From positions 62,001 through 126,000 of the forward strand of contig NZ_AHIL01000032.1 of the NCBI RefSeq assembly GCF_000241525.1: 64,000 nt of DNA, in the 5' to 3' direction. The notes beneath the pieces were generated by a model. The model saw only the letters and a program-made list of their open reading frames with translations, was not told the DNA's origin and ran no database searches. Below are positions 36,987 through 44,527 of the stretch, one piece after another; position 1 is the stretch's first letter; each line of letters starts with the position of its first letter. The DNA is from Comamonas testosteroni ATCC 11996 (GTDB lineage Bacteria; Pseudomonadota; Gammaproteobacteria; Burkholderiales; Burkholderiaceae_C). The position numbers and the translations under genes were made by a program.

Positions 36987-37190
36987 GATTCAGCAGAAGG
37001 GGGAGAAATAGTCCTGAAATTTGCGCTCGTCCCGTGCGACGGTACTCGTTGGCTGCTACGTCTCCTCACATTTGAATAGCACTTGGACTTCGGGTCAAAT
37101 CTAGATGGCTGCTTTCGGCCGACCTGCGACTGCCGCTGACCGACCCGTTGCAGTCGTTCGCTTACTGCTTGGCAATGACAGCTTCCAGAA

Positions 37191-38021
37191 TCAAACCGCT
37201 GTCAACGGTTCTGATTCAAAAGCGCGATGCAACAATGTCAGGAAATCAGGTGCTGACGGCAGATTGACAGAGCCAATGTGGCGCACTTCGACAGCTGGCG
37301 TCCACGAATTCATGACCGCTGCTCCCTGAAGCGTAGTCAACGAGTCAATAGTGATGTGCTGAAAACGCTGCGGTACACCCAACCGCTCCAGTTGGCGCAT
37401 CACGATGGCCATCGTCGTTCCACGCAGCATTTTTGCCTTCGGCCACACAACGCTCTTGCCATCCCAGAAGACCAGATTCCAGATGCTCGCCTCACTCAGC
37501 CGCCCTTGGTTGTCGATGAACGCAGCGTCATCAAACCCATGTTCAACGGCCTTGCGCTGAAACCATGTTTTTGCAATTTCCCCAACATGCTTGATTTCGG
37601 GCACGACTCTCTCGTAGTTCACGATATCCAGCGCCAACGGCCCCTGAGGGCCATCGGATGGTGGCGACGTTCGCACCAGCATGTGCAGCGGCGCATCATT
37701 GCCGGGAGGCGTGAATTCCCCCGCAGACGAATAGACGGTTGCAGTCAAGGAAAAGTCGCCGTCGTTTCTCGTCTTCAGTGCAGACGCCAGATAGCTTTTG
37801 ACCGCCTCATCGCACAAGGCACAGCCGAACATGGGCAGTGAAGCTGCATGCAAGCGCTGAAGATGAACATCCAAGCCCCGCACTTTACCGCCTCTTACTT
37901 GCAGGGCGGTGAAGTGGGCATAGCCTGCGAAAGCCAATGGACCCAATGCCTCCGCAGTTGCAGGACGCCCATTGCGCTGCACGGTCGCGTCATTGGAGGG
38001 TGGGTTGCTAATATCTGCCAT
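37191..38021 (-). CDS. Class IV (PLP-dependent) aminotransferase family protein
   Basis: A 276-aa protein from the ATG at 38021, with GGAG about 6 nt upstream; a longer frame to 38081 would run through the MerR-type promoter. It has the fold-type IV pattern: GGKVRGLDVHLQRL near residue 45 (Arg/His of the N-domain), VGEIAKTWFQRKAVEHG with the likely PLP Lys near 150, then DDAAFIDNQGRLSEASIWN and MLRGTTMAIVMRQL in the C-domain. Such enzymes include branched-chain aminotransferases and aminodeoxychorismate lyase; which reaction applies here is unclear. Divergent from, and probably activated by, the MerR regulator. Confidence 0.85.
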   Translation of the reverse strand: MADISNPPSNDATVQRNGRPATAEALGPLAFAGYAHFTALQVRGGKVRGLDVHLQRLHAASLPMFGCALCDEAVKSYLASALKTRNDGDFSLTATVYSSAGEFTPPGNDAPLHMLVRTSPPSDGPQGPLALDIVNYERVVPEIKHVGEIAKTWFQRKAVEHGFDDAAFIDNQGRLSEASIWNLVFWDGKSVVWPKAKMLRGTTMAIVMRQLERLGVPQRFQHITIDSLTTLQGAAVMNSWTPAVEVRHIGSVNLPSAPDFLTLLHRAFESEPLTAV

Positions 38022-38050
38022 CTTGAACTCCGTTGCTGGTGAAGCTCGGA

Positions 38051-38081
38051 GGTTAAACTTTGACAGCGCTGTCAAGGTCAA
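38051..38081 (-). promoter_or_regulatory. MerR-type promoter/operator for the aminotransferase gene
   Basis: On the minus strand, TTGACC (38081-38076) and TTAACC (38056-38051) are separated by exactly 19 bp. The spacer contains a perfect 16-bp palindrome TTGACAGCGCTGTCAA (38060-38075). A 19-bp spacer around a dyad is the hallmark of promoters that MerR proteins untwist, and this one looks like CueR/copA-type sites. It points at the aminotransferase, 30 bp before its start. Confidence 0.8.
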
Positions 38082-38104
38082 GGTGTTTTTGAAAAGAGGA
38101 TCGA

Positions 38105-38458
38105 ATGCGGATTGGAGAGCTGGCTCGACGAAGCGGTGTCAGTGAGCGCATGTTGCGCTACTACGAGCAGCAAGGACTCCTGCGACCTGCCCGCACCGAT
38201 GCGCACTATCGAGAGTATGGAGACGTAGAGCTTTTGGCCGTGATGCGTATTCGCCAGCTCAATGAATCTGGGTTGAAATTGAATGCAATCCGCATTTTGT
38301 TGCCCTGCATGGTTGATGGCCCTGCCACCTTTGAGCCTTGCGACGAAATCCGCTCCGTTCTCACCGAAGAACTGGCGCAGTTGGAGAAAAAGCTTCGCGA
38401 TCTGAAAGAGAGCCGGAATATTGTGGCTAGCTACCTAGCATCGTTGAGCTTGCCTTAA
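38105..38458 (+). CDS. MerR-family transcriptional regulator
   Basis: A 117-aa protein. The winged helix-turn-helix MRIGELARRSGVSERMLRYY (residues 1-20) is followed by the wing (HYREYG), then a dimerisation coiled coil (ELAQLEKKLRDLKESRNIVA). Two cysteines (68 and 79) lie in the short linker, which lacks the C-terminal metal loop of CueR. It may sense a small molecule or redox signal. Divergent from the class IV aminotransferase; its palindromic operator lies in the 83-bp spacer. Confidence 0.9.
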   Translation: MRIGELARRSGVSERMLRYYEQQGLLRPARTDAHYREYGDVELLAVMRIRQLNESGLKLNAIRILLPCMVDGPATFEPCDEIRSVLTEELAQLEKKLRDLKESRNIVASYLASLSLP

Positions 38459-38672
38459 CTCTAAAGTGGAGGCCTCGAAAGATGTGGAGCACTGCGACCT
38501 CCGCTTTGTAGACTGCACCATACGTCAGCAGATAGGACGATCCGGTCTTCTTCCTGTGTGAGAGGCGACGCTTAGCAGCGCAAATCCAGCGACCGCAATT
38601 GGCCGTTAGCGGCTATTTCCAGCACCCCTCTAGGGTTCGACCGCCGAGCTAGCCCCCGGAACACTCCGGGGC

Positions 38673-38969
38673 ATGAAAAAAGCTCTCGCATCAATGCTGG
38701 CGCTGCAGGGCATTCACCAGCATCTGAGTGCCGAGCAAAAACAGGACATTGCCATCGCGGCCGTGCAAACCACGCCAGGAGCCGCATCAGCGGGCGCAGC
38801 GCGACTGGGCGGACTTCCTCTCAGTGATTGGGCAGTGGTGGCAACCATCGCCGATGTGGCGCTGCAGGCGGCCTATCTGATCTGGAAATGGCACCGTGAT
38901 TACATGCATGAGCAGGCTCGCCAGGAACTGCGTGATAAGGCCAAGGCTGCCGTAGGGGGCACGCCATGA
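38673..38969 (+). CDS. Phage holin-like protein
   Basis: A 98-aa protein with an N-terminal soluble part, one hydrophobic segment (WAVVATIADVALQAAYLIW, about residues 53-71) and a charged tail (QARQELRDKAKAAVGG). Size and layout fit class III-type phage holins. Its stop overlaps the start of a lysozyme stub by 4 nt, the normal holin-endolysin arrangement. Confidence 0.6.
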   Translation: MKKALASMLALQGIHQHLSAEQKQDIAIAAVQTTPGAASAGAARLGGLPLSDWAVVATIADVALQAAYLIWKWHRDYMHEQARQELRDKAKAAVGGTP

Positions 38970-39061
38970 GCAAGATCCCATCGCAGCTGCGCACCAGCAT
39001 CGGCGCCTTGCTGGTGTTGACCGGCTGCGATGCCCACGACAAGGCAGAGGAGAGTGGCTGA
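38966..39061 (+). pseudogene. Phage endolysin N-terminal stub
   Basis: A 31-codon frame (MSKIPSQLRTSIGALLVLTG ...) starts like a phage lysozyme signal-anchor. It then breaks at about 39020 into sequence whose minus strand reads like the nuclease stub LLCLVVGI. The catalytic domain is gone, so a recombination joined two phage modules here. Confidence 0.55.
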
Positions 39062-39188
39062 AAGCATAGACCTCCAAATCTAAAAGCCGACGCAACGAAA
39101 TCATTTTGCAGTCTCTTCACTTGCTAAAACCGGAACACATGCCGGAACAGTTCCCGGAATGTCTTCAAAAGTTATAGCATTGCATCTT

Positions 39189-39249
39189 TGGTGCTCCGAA
39201 CCGGAGTCGAGCCGGCACGCCTTGCGGCGGGGGATTTTGAGCCCCCGTC
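39189..39249 (-). other. 3' fragment of tRNA-Leu (CAA), probable attachment-site remnant
   Basis: On the minus strand the sequence contains an anticodon arm GGGGGCTCAAAATCCCCC (anticodon CAA), the long variable arm, the T-arm and a 3' acceptor half ending in ACCA. The 5' half is absent. Such 3' copies are typical of att sites made when integrases target tRNA genes. Confidence 0.8.
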
Positions 39250-39319
39250 AGATCAACATTTTTGTAGCCCATTTCGCCACAGAAGAGACAATTTGCTAAA
39301 TAGCAAAGGAGCAAAACGA

Positions 39320-39940
39320 TTGGCTGAACGCAAATATGGGGAGTCTGCACCCGCAACCGATACCACACTTGCCGGCGTGGACTGGTACGAAAAGGAGCTT
39401 CGTGATCAGCGCCATGAACGCACGCTATTCTTGGATCTCGATATCAGCGAGTCGCACAGCCAGGGCATGGTGTTCGAGGATTGCACCTTTCGGCGCGCGC
39501 GCTTCAACGCCTCAAAACACCAGGATTGCGCCTTTGTGAACTGCACTTTCATTGGCTGCGATTTCTTCGACAGTAGCTTCAAAGACTGCAAGCTGGTCGG
39601 CAGCATGTTCGATAGCTGCAAGTTTGGCCATATGCAGGTGCAGGGTGGTGACTGGGCATTTGTGGGCCTGCCAGGTGCCGATCTGCGCAGCGCTGCCTTT
39701 ACAGGAACACGCCTCCGAGAAGCGGACCTGACCGGTGCTCGCTGTCAGGGTGGGTCTCTGCGCGACATAGACTTGTCTGGTGCTTGGCTCCATAGTGCCG
39801 ATTTGAGTGGCTGTGACCTGCGCGGCAGCGATCTGAGCGCAGTAGAGCCTGAGAACGTACAGCTGAAGGGGGCGATCATTACTATTGATCAAGCGGTTGC
39901 CCTGGCAGAAGCCCTGGGTGCGGACGTACGCGCTTCCTGA
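39320..39940 (+). CDS. Pentapeptide-repeat protein
   Basis: A 206-aa protein from a TTG at 39320 with AAAGGAG 9 nt upstream; an in-frame extension into the tRNA fragment is discounted. From about residue 45 onward it shows A(D/N)LXX-type pentapeptides (FEDCTFRRARFNASKHQDCA, ADLRSAAFTGTRLREADLTG, ADLSGCDLRGSDLS), which fold as a right-handed quadrilateral beta-helix. Some such proteins protect DNA gyrase by mimicking DNA, but most have no known role. Possibly island cargo, since it lies next to the tRNA-Leu att remnant. Confidence 0.88.
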   Translation: MAERKYGESAPATDTTLAGVDWYEKELRDQRHERTLFLDLDISESHSQGMVFEDCTFRRARFNASKHQDCAFVNCTFIGCDFFDSSFKDCKLVGSMFDSCKFGHMQVQGGDWAFVGLPGADLRSAAFTGTRLREADLTGARCQGGSLRDIDLSGAWLHSADLSGCDLRGSDLSAVEPENVQLKGAIITIDQAVALAEALGADVRAS

Positions 39941-40299
39941 CGTGACGGCGCTGGATCAACTACGGATCTAGGGTAAGCCGAGCACCTCGTGAGGTTTGCG
40001 CCAATCCTATGGTGCGACTGCCTGTGAATCGTGCCAAAGTCCTATCTTGCGCGCCGCTGCCTCTTGCTCAGCCAACTCGTATTGCCCCCAGTTCGCCACA
40101 TCGGGCTGTTAGGGGGGCGCCGTCTGAGGCCCCGACAACAAGGCAGATGAGGACTGAGGCGAGCATGGGGCAAAGGCGAAGAGGGCCGCCATCCAGTGCA
40201 TAATAACGACCGGTCATATCAAACGAGAAATGACCGATGCGGAGCGCTCCGCAAATCTAGGTTGAGGCTAGATCCAGAAAACCTAGTGGAATCAAGCAT
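39941..40299. other. Gene-free stretch with nuclease-like stub
   Basis: On the minus strand at about 40085-40170, a stub starting MLASVLICLVVGASDGAPLT and continuing ARCG resembles the N-terminus of thermonuclease (SNase-like) proteins but stops soon after. Otherwise empty up to the tRNA-Arg gene. Confidence 0.5.
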
Positions 40300-40376
40300 C
40301 TGCCCGTAGCTCAGTTGGATAGAGCAACAGCCTTCTAAGCTGTGGGTCACAGGTTCGATCCCTGTCGGGCAGGCCA
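40300..40376 (+). tRNA. tRNA-Arg (anticodon TCT)
   Basis: 77 nt with encoded CCA: acceptor CTGCCCG / CGGGCAG, D-arm GCTCAGTTGGATAGAGC, anticodon loop CTTCTAA, T-arm ACAGG-TTCGATC-CCTGT. It marks the right edge of the mosaic region. Confidence 0.96.
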
Positions 40377-40382
40377 AGTGAA

Positions 40383-40421
40383 AAAAAGCCCATTCATGCA
40401 ATTGCATGAATGGGCTTTTTG
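40383..40421 (+). terminator. Terminator of tRNA-Arg
   Basis: A long perfect hairpin (AAAGCCCATTCATGCA with its complement around AATT) followed by TTTTTG. Confidence 0.9.
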
Positions 40422-40484
40422 TTTCTGCATCAGCAGTGTGCCGCAGAGTGTTTCTAAGACTCTGCGATCTTGTCCCCTATATTT

Positions 40485-42221
40485 TCATTCCATCTCTTCT
40501 TCGAAAACGACCGATGGTGCAGCGACGACGCGTGCAATGTCCGTGGGTGCCGTAATCAGACTTTTGCTTACATAGCTGAAGGGGGTATCAGGCTCGAGGG
40601 CTGCAGTTGCCAAATGCGCTTTTGCCTGATTGAGAGTGATGTAGTAGCTGCCCATGGGGGCTTCAATGGCTCCACGCGTCAGGACAGGGGTGTTGCTGCC
40701 GGTACGCGATGGGGTGTAGTTTTCTGCCAGCATCTGGCCAGATTCTGCAATCTGCATGACTTGCACTCCCTGCAGGCGCAAACGGTCGACGGCTCGTCCT
40801 GAGTCAGCCGACAGCCAGTAACCGCATGGGCGCGGACGGCTTTGTTCGGGCTTTATGTTCAGTGATGAATTCCAGTCCACACGGGCTTCGATTTCCTGTC
40901 CGGATTCGGCCTGCAGCATCCGGATGGTGCGCTGCTCAGGTGTTTGTTTGGACTGGATGGTCAGGGTGTTGCGGCAAGCGAGAGCGGAAATATCGCGGGA
41001 CACAAAGGATTCGACTTGCTTGAGGTTTTTTGATTTCTCGGCCGTGGCTCGCAGTGCTGCAGTTGCCGCAGTGACCAGGCTGTGCACTCGGCGCTGAATG
41101 TGCAGGCGCCCCAGATCGGAGCCGCGGCTAGATATCAGCACAGCGACAGAGTTTTTGAGACTGCTGGTGTTGGCAAGAGTGTCGGCAGTCAAACCGGCCA
41201 TGGACATTGATTTGTCATCAGGCTGAGCACTGGGCTGAAAAAACCATTCATTGCTGAGCTCTGCCTGCTTGAGAGCGTTGCGTATGGGTTGGCTGAACCA
41301 CTCTCGCGCAGCCTTGTTGACAAATTCGTGTGCATTGGCCGTGGCAGCGGGTTGCAGCAGTACGTCGTAGCGTTGCACGGCCTGAAATTTCTGCAGCAAC
41401 ATGCCAGCTGCTGCAAATTCACGTAGATCAATCACCGCCGCCGGACGGTAGTTGCGGGTCAGGCGGGCGAGGGCCTGTGCTTCCGGAGTGCTCAACAGCA
41501 GATGATCGTGAACGAGGTCTGTGCCGTCTGCTGTGACGTGGCTGGCCGTGCCTGCCGCATCAGGATTGGCTCGGGGTACGATGATGATGTTGGTCTGCTG
41601 CAGCAAGGGCGCCAGCAGGCCGCCTTGGCTCAGTTCGCGTGCAACGACCAGCAGGGCCTCAGTGCTGGCTGGTTCGTCGCCACGCTGGCCGCCGACCAAG
41701 AGCACGGTGGGTTTGCCGCTGCTGTTGATGGCTGTTGCCTGGGTGCTTTGGCCCTGAGTCGCAATAAGCGCTTGAATCGGAAGTCCTCTTTGAGAGGTGC
41801 CGATAGTGACGGTGGACAGTTGCAAGCCGTTGCCGGCCTTGCTGCTCACTGATTGCAGCCATGCAGAAATTTCTGTCTGCGTGCTGAACTGCTGTCGCCC
41901 GCTACTCAGACCCGGTGTGTCATAAAGAGTGGTGGGATCGGCAAAGAGAGACTCGATGGCCGGGTTATAGGGCAGGGCTGTCAGCTGTGGCGTAGGAGCC
42001 ACCGCCTGGCTGATCACCGAAGGAGCGGCCGGAGAACTTGTTGCGGAGGGTGCTGGGGCTGCTGCAGGGCCTGACATGCCAGCCCAGGGTGGCAGTTGCA
42101 CATTGGCACAGGCCGTCAACAGCACTGCCGAGCCCACTGTCGTCAGCTTGAGCATGCTTTGGGTCCAGACGGACCGCGTGCGCTTGGCATGAGAGAAAAC
42201 AGGCTTGGTAAGAAATGTCAT
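40485..42221 (-). CDS. M14-type zinc carboxypeptidase-like lipoprotein
   Basis: A 578-aa protein started at 42221. A second ATG at 42155 would place the lipobox LLTAC (MLKLTTVGSAVLLTAC) right at the N-terminus and is equally plausible. After a Pro/Ala linker, the M14-like domain (residues about 130-400) contains VLLVGGQRGDEPASTEALL, where M14 enzymes normally have HGDE; the first zinc-binding His is Arg here. NIIIVPRANPDAAG and DLREF also fit the fold. Likely an envelope-located peptidase or pseudopeptidase. Shares a hairpin terminator with the facing end of the RhlE gene. Confidence 0.7.
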   Translation of the reverse strand: MTFLTKPVFSHAKRTRSVWTQSMLKLTTVGSAVLLTACANVQLPPWAGMSGPAAAPAPSATSSPAAPSVISQAVAPTPQLTALPYNPAIESLFADPTTLYDTPGLSSGRQQFSTQTEISAWLQSVSSKAGNGLQLSTVTIGTSQRGLPIQALIATQGQSTQATAINSSGKPTVLLVGGQRGDEPASTEALLVVARELSQGGLLAPLLQQTNIIIVPRANPDAAGTASHVTADGTDLVHDHLLLSTPEAQALARLTRNYRPAAVIDLREFAAAGMLLQKFQAVQRYDVLLQPAATANAHEFVNKAAREWFSQPIRNALKQAELSNEWFFQPSAQPDDKSMSMAGLTADTLANTSSLKNSVAVLISSRGSDLGRLHIQRRVHSLVTAATAALRATAEKSKNLKQVESFVSRDISALACRNTLTIQSKQTPEQRTIRMLQAESGQEIEARVDWNSSLNIKPEQSRPRPCGYWLSADSGRAVDRLRLQGVQVMQIAESGQMLAENYTPSRTGSNTPVLTRGAIEAPMGSYYITLNQAKAHLATAALEPDTPFSYVSKSLITAPTDIARVVAAPSVVFEEEME

Positions 42222-42350
42222 AAGTTCAACGCAGATAAAAACAACATGCCAAGAGCGAAAGCTCAAGCTTCGCACATCTGGAACCCATATTAGGTCGGCT
42301 GGCTTGCTGTCGGCTGTCAGCGCGCAGCGATGCTGCAGCTGGAAAAAACA

Positions 42351-42383
42351 GAAGGGCTGCAATATTGGAAATTGCAGCCCTTC
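42351..42383. terminator. Terminator hairpin between RhlE and M14-like genes
   Basis: GAAGGGCTGCAAT pairs with ATTGCAGCCCTTC, 51 bp downstream of the helicase stop on the minus strand; an AAAAAACA stretch provides its T-tract. Confidence 0.85.
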
Positions 42384-42433
42384 AGGAGGTTGGGTTGAAG
42401 GTGACTCACACCTTCAACCATAGACGCCGTGGA

Positions 42434-44263
42434 TTAGCGGCCGTAACCGCCACCAAAGCCTCCGCGGTTACCACCGCGATTGCCTCCGCCAAAGCCACCA
42501 CGACCGCCGCCAAAGCCGCCACGGCGACCACGGTCAGCCATGCTGTCCACGCTGGTGCGCATTGGATCAGGTTGGCCACCACCGTTGCTGCCGCGCGCGC
42601 CGTTGTGGCGGGCGTGGCCTTGCTGCGTACCCAGGTGCGCATCGGCACGGGGGGGCTGGTCGTCGTAGCGGTTGCCGCGCTCACGATCCCCGAACTGGCG
42701 GGCGCCGCCGCGTTTTGGGGCCCGCTGTTGATCGCTGTTGCCCTGGGGGCGTGGAGTACGGTCGCTCTGGCCGAAGGAATTGCTGCGTTCGGTGCCGCGA
42801 TCTGAGTTGCGTTCGCCGCGTTCCACAGCCTGCTGGCCTTGGCCGCGCTGGTTGTTGACGCGGTTGTTGCTGCGGGGCTTGTGCTGTCGTGCGGGGCGTT
42901 GCTGTGCTTCACCCTCTGCTTCGCCTTGCTGGGCATCTGCTGAAGCAGGGCGACGGCCACCGCGGCCGCCGGTGGGCGTCTTGTTGGAGCGGATGCGCTC
43001 CATCATTTCCTGGCGGGCCGCCTTGGCAGCTGCCTGCATCACATCGCGGCTGGGAGGCTTGCCAGCGCCACCCCACAGGGTCTGTCGGCCCATGGCGATG
43101 GGCTCGGCAATTTCGCCTTCTTCAGGGCCAAAGCCTTCGATGGGCTGAACCGGAATCTCCTGCTTGGTAAAGCGTTCGATATCCATCATGAAGCCTTCTT
43201 CGTCCATGCAGACCAGACTGACTGCGTTGCCTTCGCGGCCGGCACGGCCGGTACGGCCGATACGGTGTACATAGTCTTCCGAGATATTGGGGATCTCGTA
43301 GTTCACCACGTTGGGCAGTTCGTCAATGTCGATGCCGCGTGCCGCGATATCTGTTGCCACCAGCGCGCGCAGCTCGCCTGTCTTGAAGCCTTCCAGGGCC
43401 TGGGTGCGGGCGCTCTGGCTCTTGTTGCCGTGCAAAGCCATGGCGGAAACGCCGTTCTTGGTCAGATACTCGGCCACATTGTTGGCGCCAAACTTGGTGC
43501 GTGTGAACACCAGCACCTGACTCCAGTTGTTTTCCTGGATGATGTGCAGCAGCACCTGCTTTTTCTTGCCGCGCCCCACGGGGTGGATGACCTGCTTGAT
43601 ACGCTGCACGGTGGTGTTGCGCGGCGTGACCTGGATGGATTGGGGGTTGCGCAGCAGACCATTGGCCAGCTCGCGAATTTCATCGCTGAAGGTGGCAGAG
43701 AACAGAAGGCTTTGCTTATCCTTGGGCACCAAGGCCAGAACCTTCTTGACGTCATGGATGAAGCCCATGTCCAGCATGCGGTCGGCCTCGTCCAGGATCA
43801 GCATCTCGACGGTGGACAGATCCATGAAGCCCTGACCGGCCAGGTCCAGCAGACGGCCAGGTGTGGCCACCAGGACGTCGACGCCTTTTTCGATGCGGGC
43901 GATCTGTGGCTTCATACCGACACCGCCAAAAATCACGGTGGAGGTAATGTCCAGATATTTGGCGTAGCTGCGCAGGTTTTCTTCCACCTGGGCCGCCAGT
44001 TCGCGGGTAGGGGTCAGCACCAGCGTGCGGATGCCCTTGCCGCCAAACTTGTTCTTGGGCGCTGTGCCGTTTGCCAGGCGCTGCAGCATGGGCAGCGTGA
44101 AGGCGGCTGTCTTGCCGGTGCCGGTCTGAGCGCCAGCCAGCAGGTCGTGCCCGGCAAGAACCAGAGGAATTGCCTGTGCCTGAATGGGAGTCGGGTTTTC
44201 ATAACCCTGTTCTTGTACGGCCTTCAGAATGGCTGGTGCCAGATTCAGTTCTTCAAATGTCAT
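42434..44263 (-). CDS. rhlE: DEAD-box ATP-dependent RNA helicase RhlE
   Basis: A 609-aa protein from the ATG at 44263 (MTFEELNLAPAILKAVQEQG); a TTG 18 nt upstream is possible. It has a Q motif with PTPIQAQAIP, Walker A AQTGTGKT (residues 45-52), a DEAD box in LILDEADRML, SAT in FSATFSDE, and HRIGRTGRAGR in the second domain. The last 200 residues are a basic Arg/Gly/Asn-rich tail ending in RGGFGGG repeats, which binds RNA. RhlE helicases remodel ribosome-assembly intermediates and structured RNA. Divergent from ettA. Confidence 0.95.
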   Translation of the reverse strand: MTFEELNLAPAILKAVQEQGYENPTPIQAQAIPLVLAGHDLLAGAQTGTGKTAAFTLPMLQRLANGTAPKNKFGGKGIRTLVLTPTRELAAQVEENLRSYAKYLDITSTVIFGGVGMKPQIARIEKGVDVLVATPGRLLDLAGQGFMDLSTVEMLILDEADRMLDMGFIHDVKKVLALVPKDKQSLLFSATFSDEIRELANGLLRNPQSIQVTPRNTTVQRIKQVIHPVGRGKKKQVLLHIIQENNWSQVLVFTRTKFGANNVAEYLTKNGVSAMALHGNKSQSARTQALEGFKTGELRALVATDIAARGIDIDELPNVVNYEIPNISEDYVHRIGRTGRAGREGNAVSLVCMDEEGFMMDIERFTKQEIPVQPIEGFGPEEGEIAEPIAMGRQTLWGGAGKPPSRDVMQAAAKAARQEMMERIRSNKTPTGGRGGRRPASADAQQGEAEGEAQQRPARQHKPRSNNRVNNQRGQGQQAVERGERNSDRGTERSNSFGQSDRTPRPQGNSDQQRAPKRGGARQFGDRERGNRYDDQPPRADAHLGTQQGHARHNGARGSNGGGQPDPMRTSVDSMADRGRRGGFGGGRGGFGGGNRGGNRGGFGGGYGR

Positions 44264-44527
44264 TGTGATCAATTGCGCCAATCCTGGGCGCGGGGTATCA
44301 GCCTGTCATGGCACCCGTGGGGTGCCTGGCCAGTTGTAGGCAGATATAGTTTGCGTGTTGGGAGCTTGGAAACGCTTCCTTTGTCCCCAGCTGAAGTGCT
44401 GCTGCAGCAGGCAACTGGACGCCTGTTGCGAGGGGTATTGTCGCATGCACCGATAATCATGGTTTGATTGCCGTGTAAAGCGGCACACTTTTTTGCATAA
44501 ATCCAAGTAACTCAAAGCAATTCGGAC

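Noticed and set aside
42406-42960. 184-codon minus-strand frame over the RhlE tail
   Set aside because: A shadow frame of the Gly/Arg-rich C-terminus, Ala/Thr-rich noise.
43265-44467. 400-codon plus-strand frame opposite rhlE
   Set aside because: Antisense to a helicase with all DEAD-box motifs; composition is Gln/His/Leu noise.
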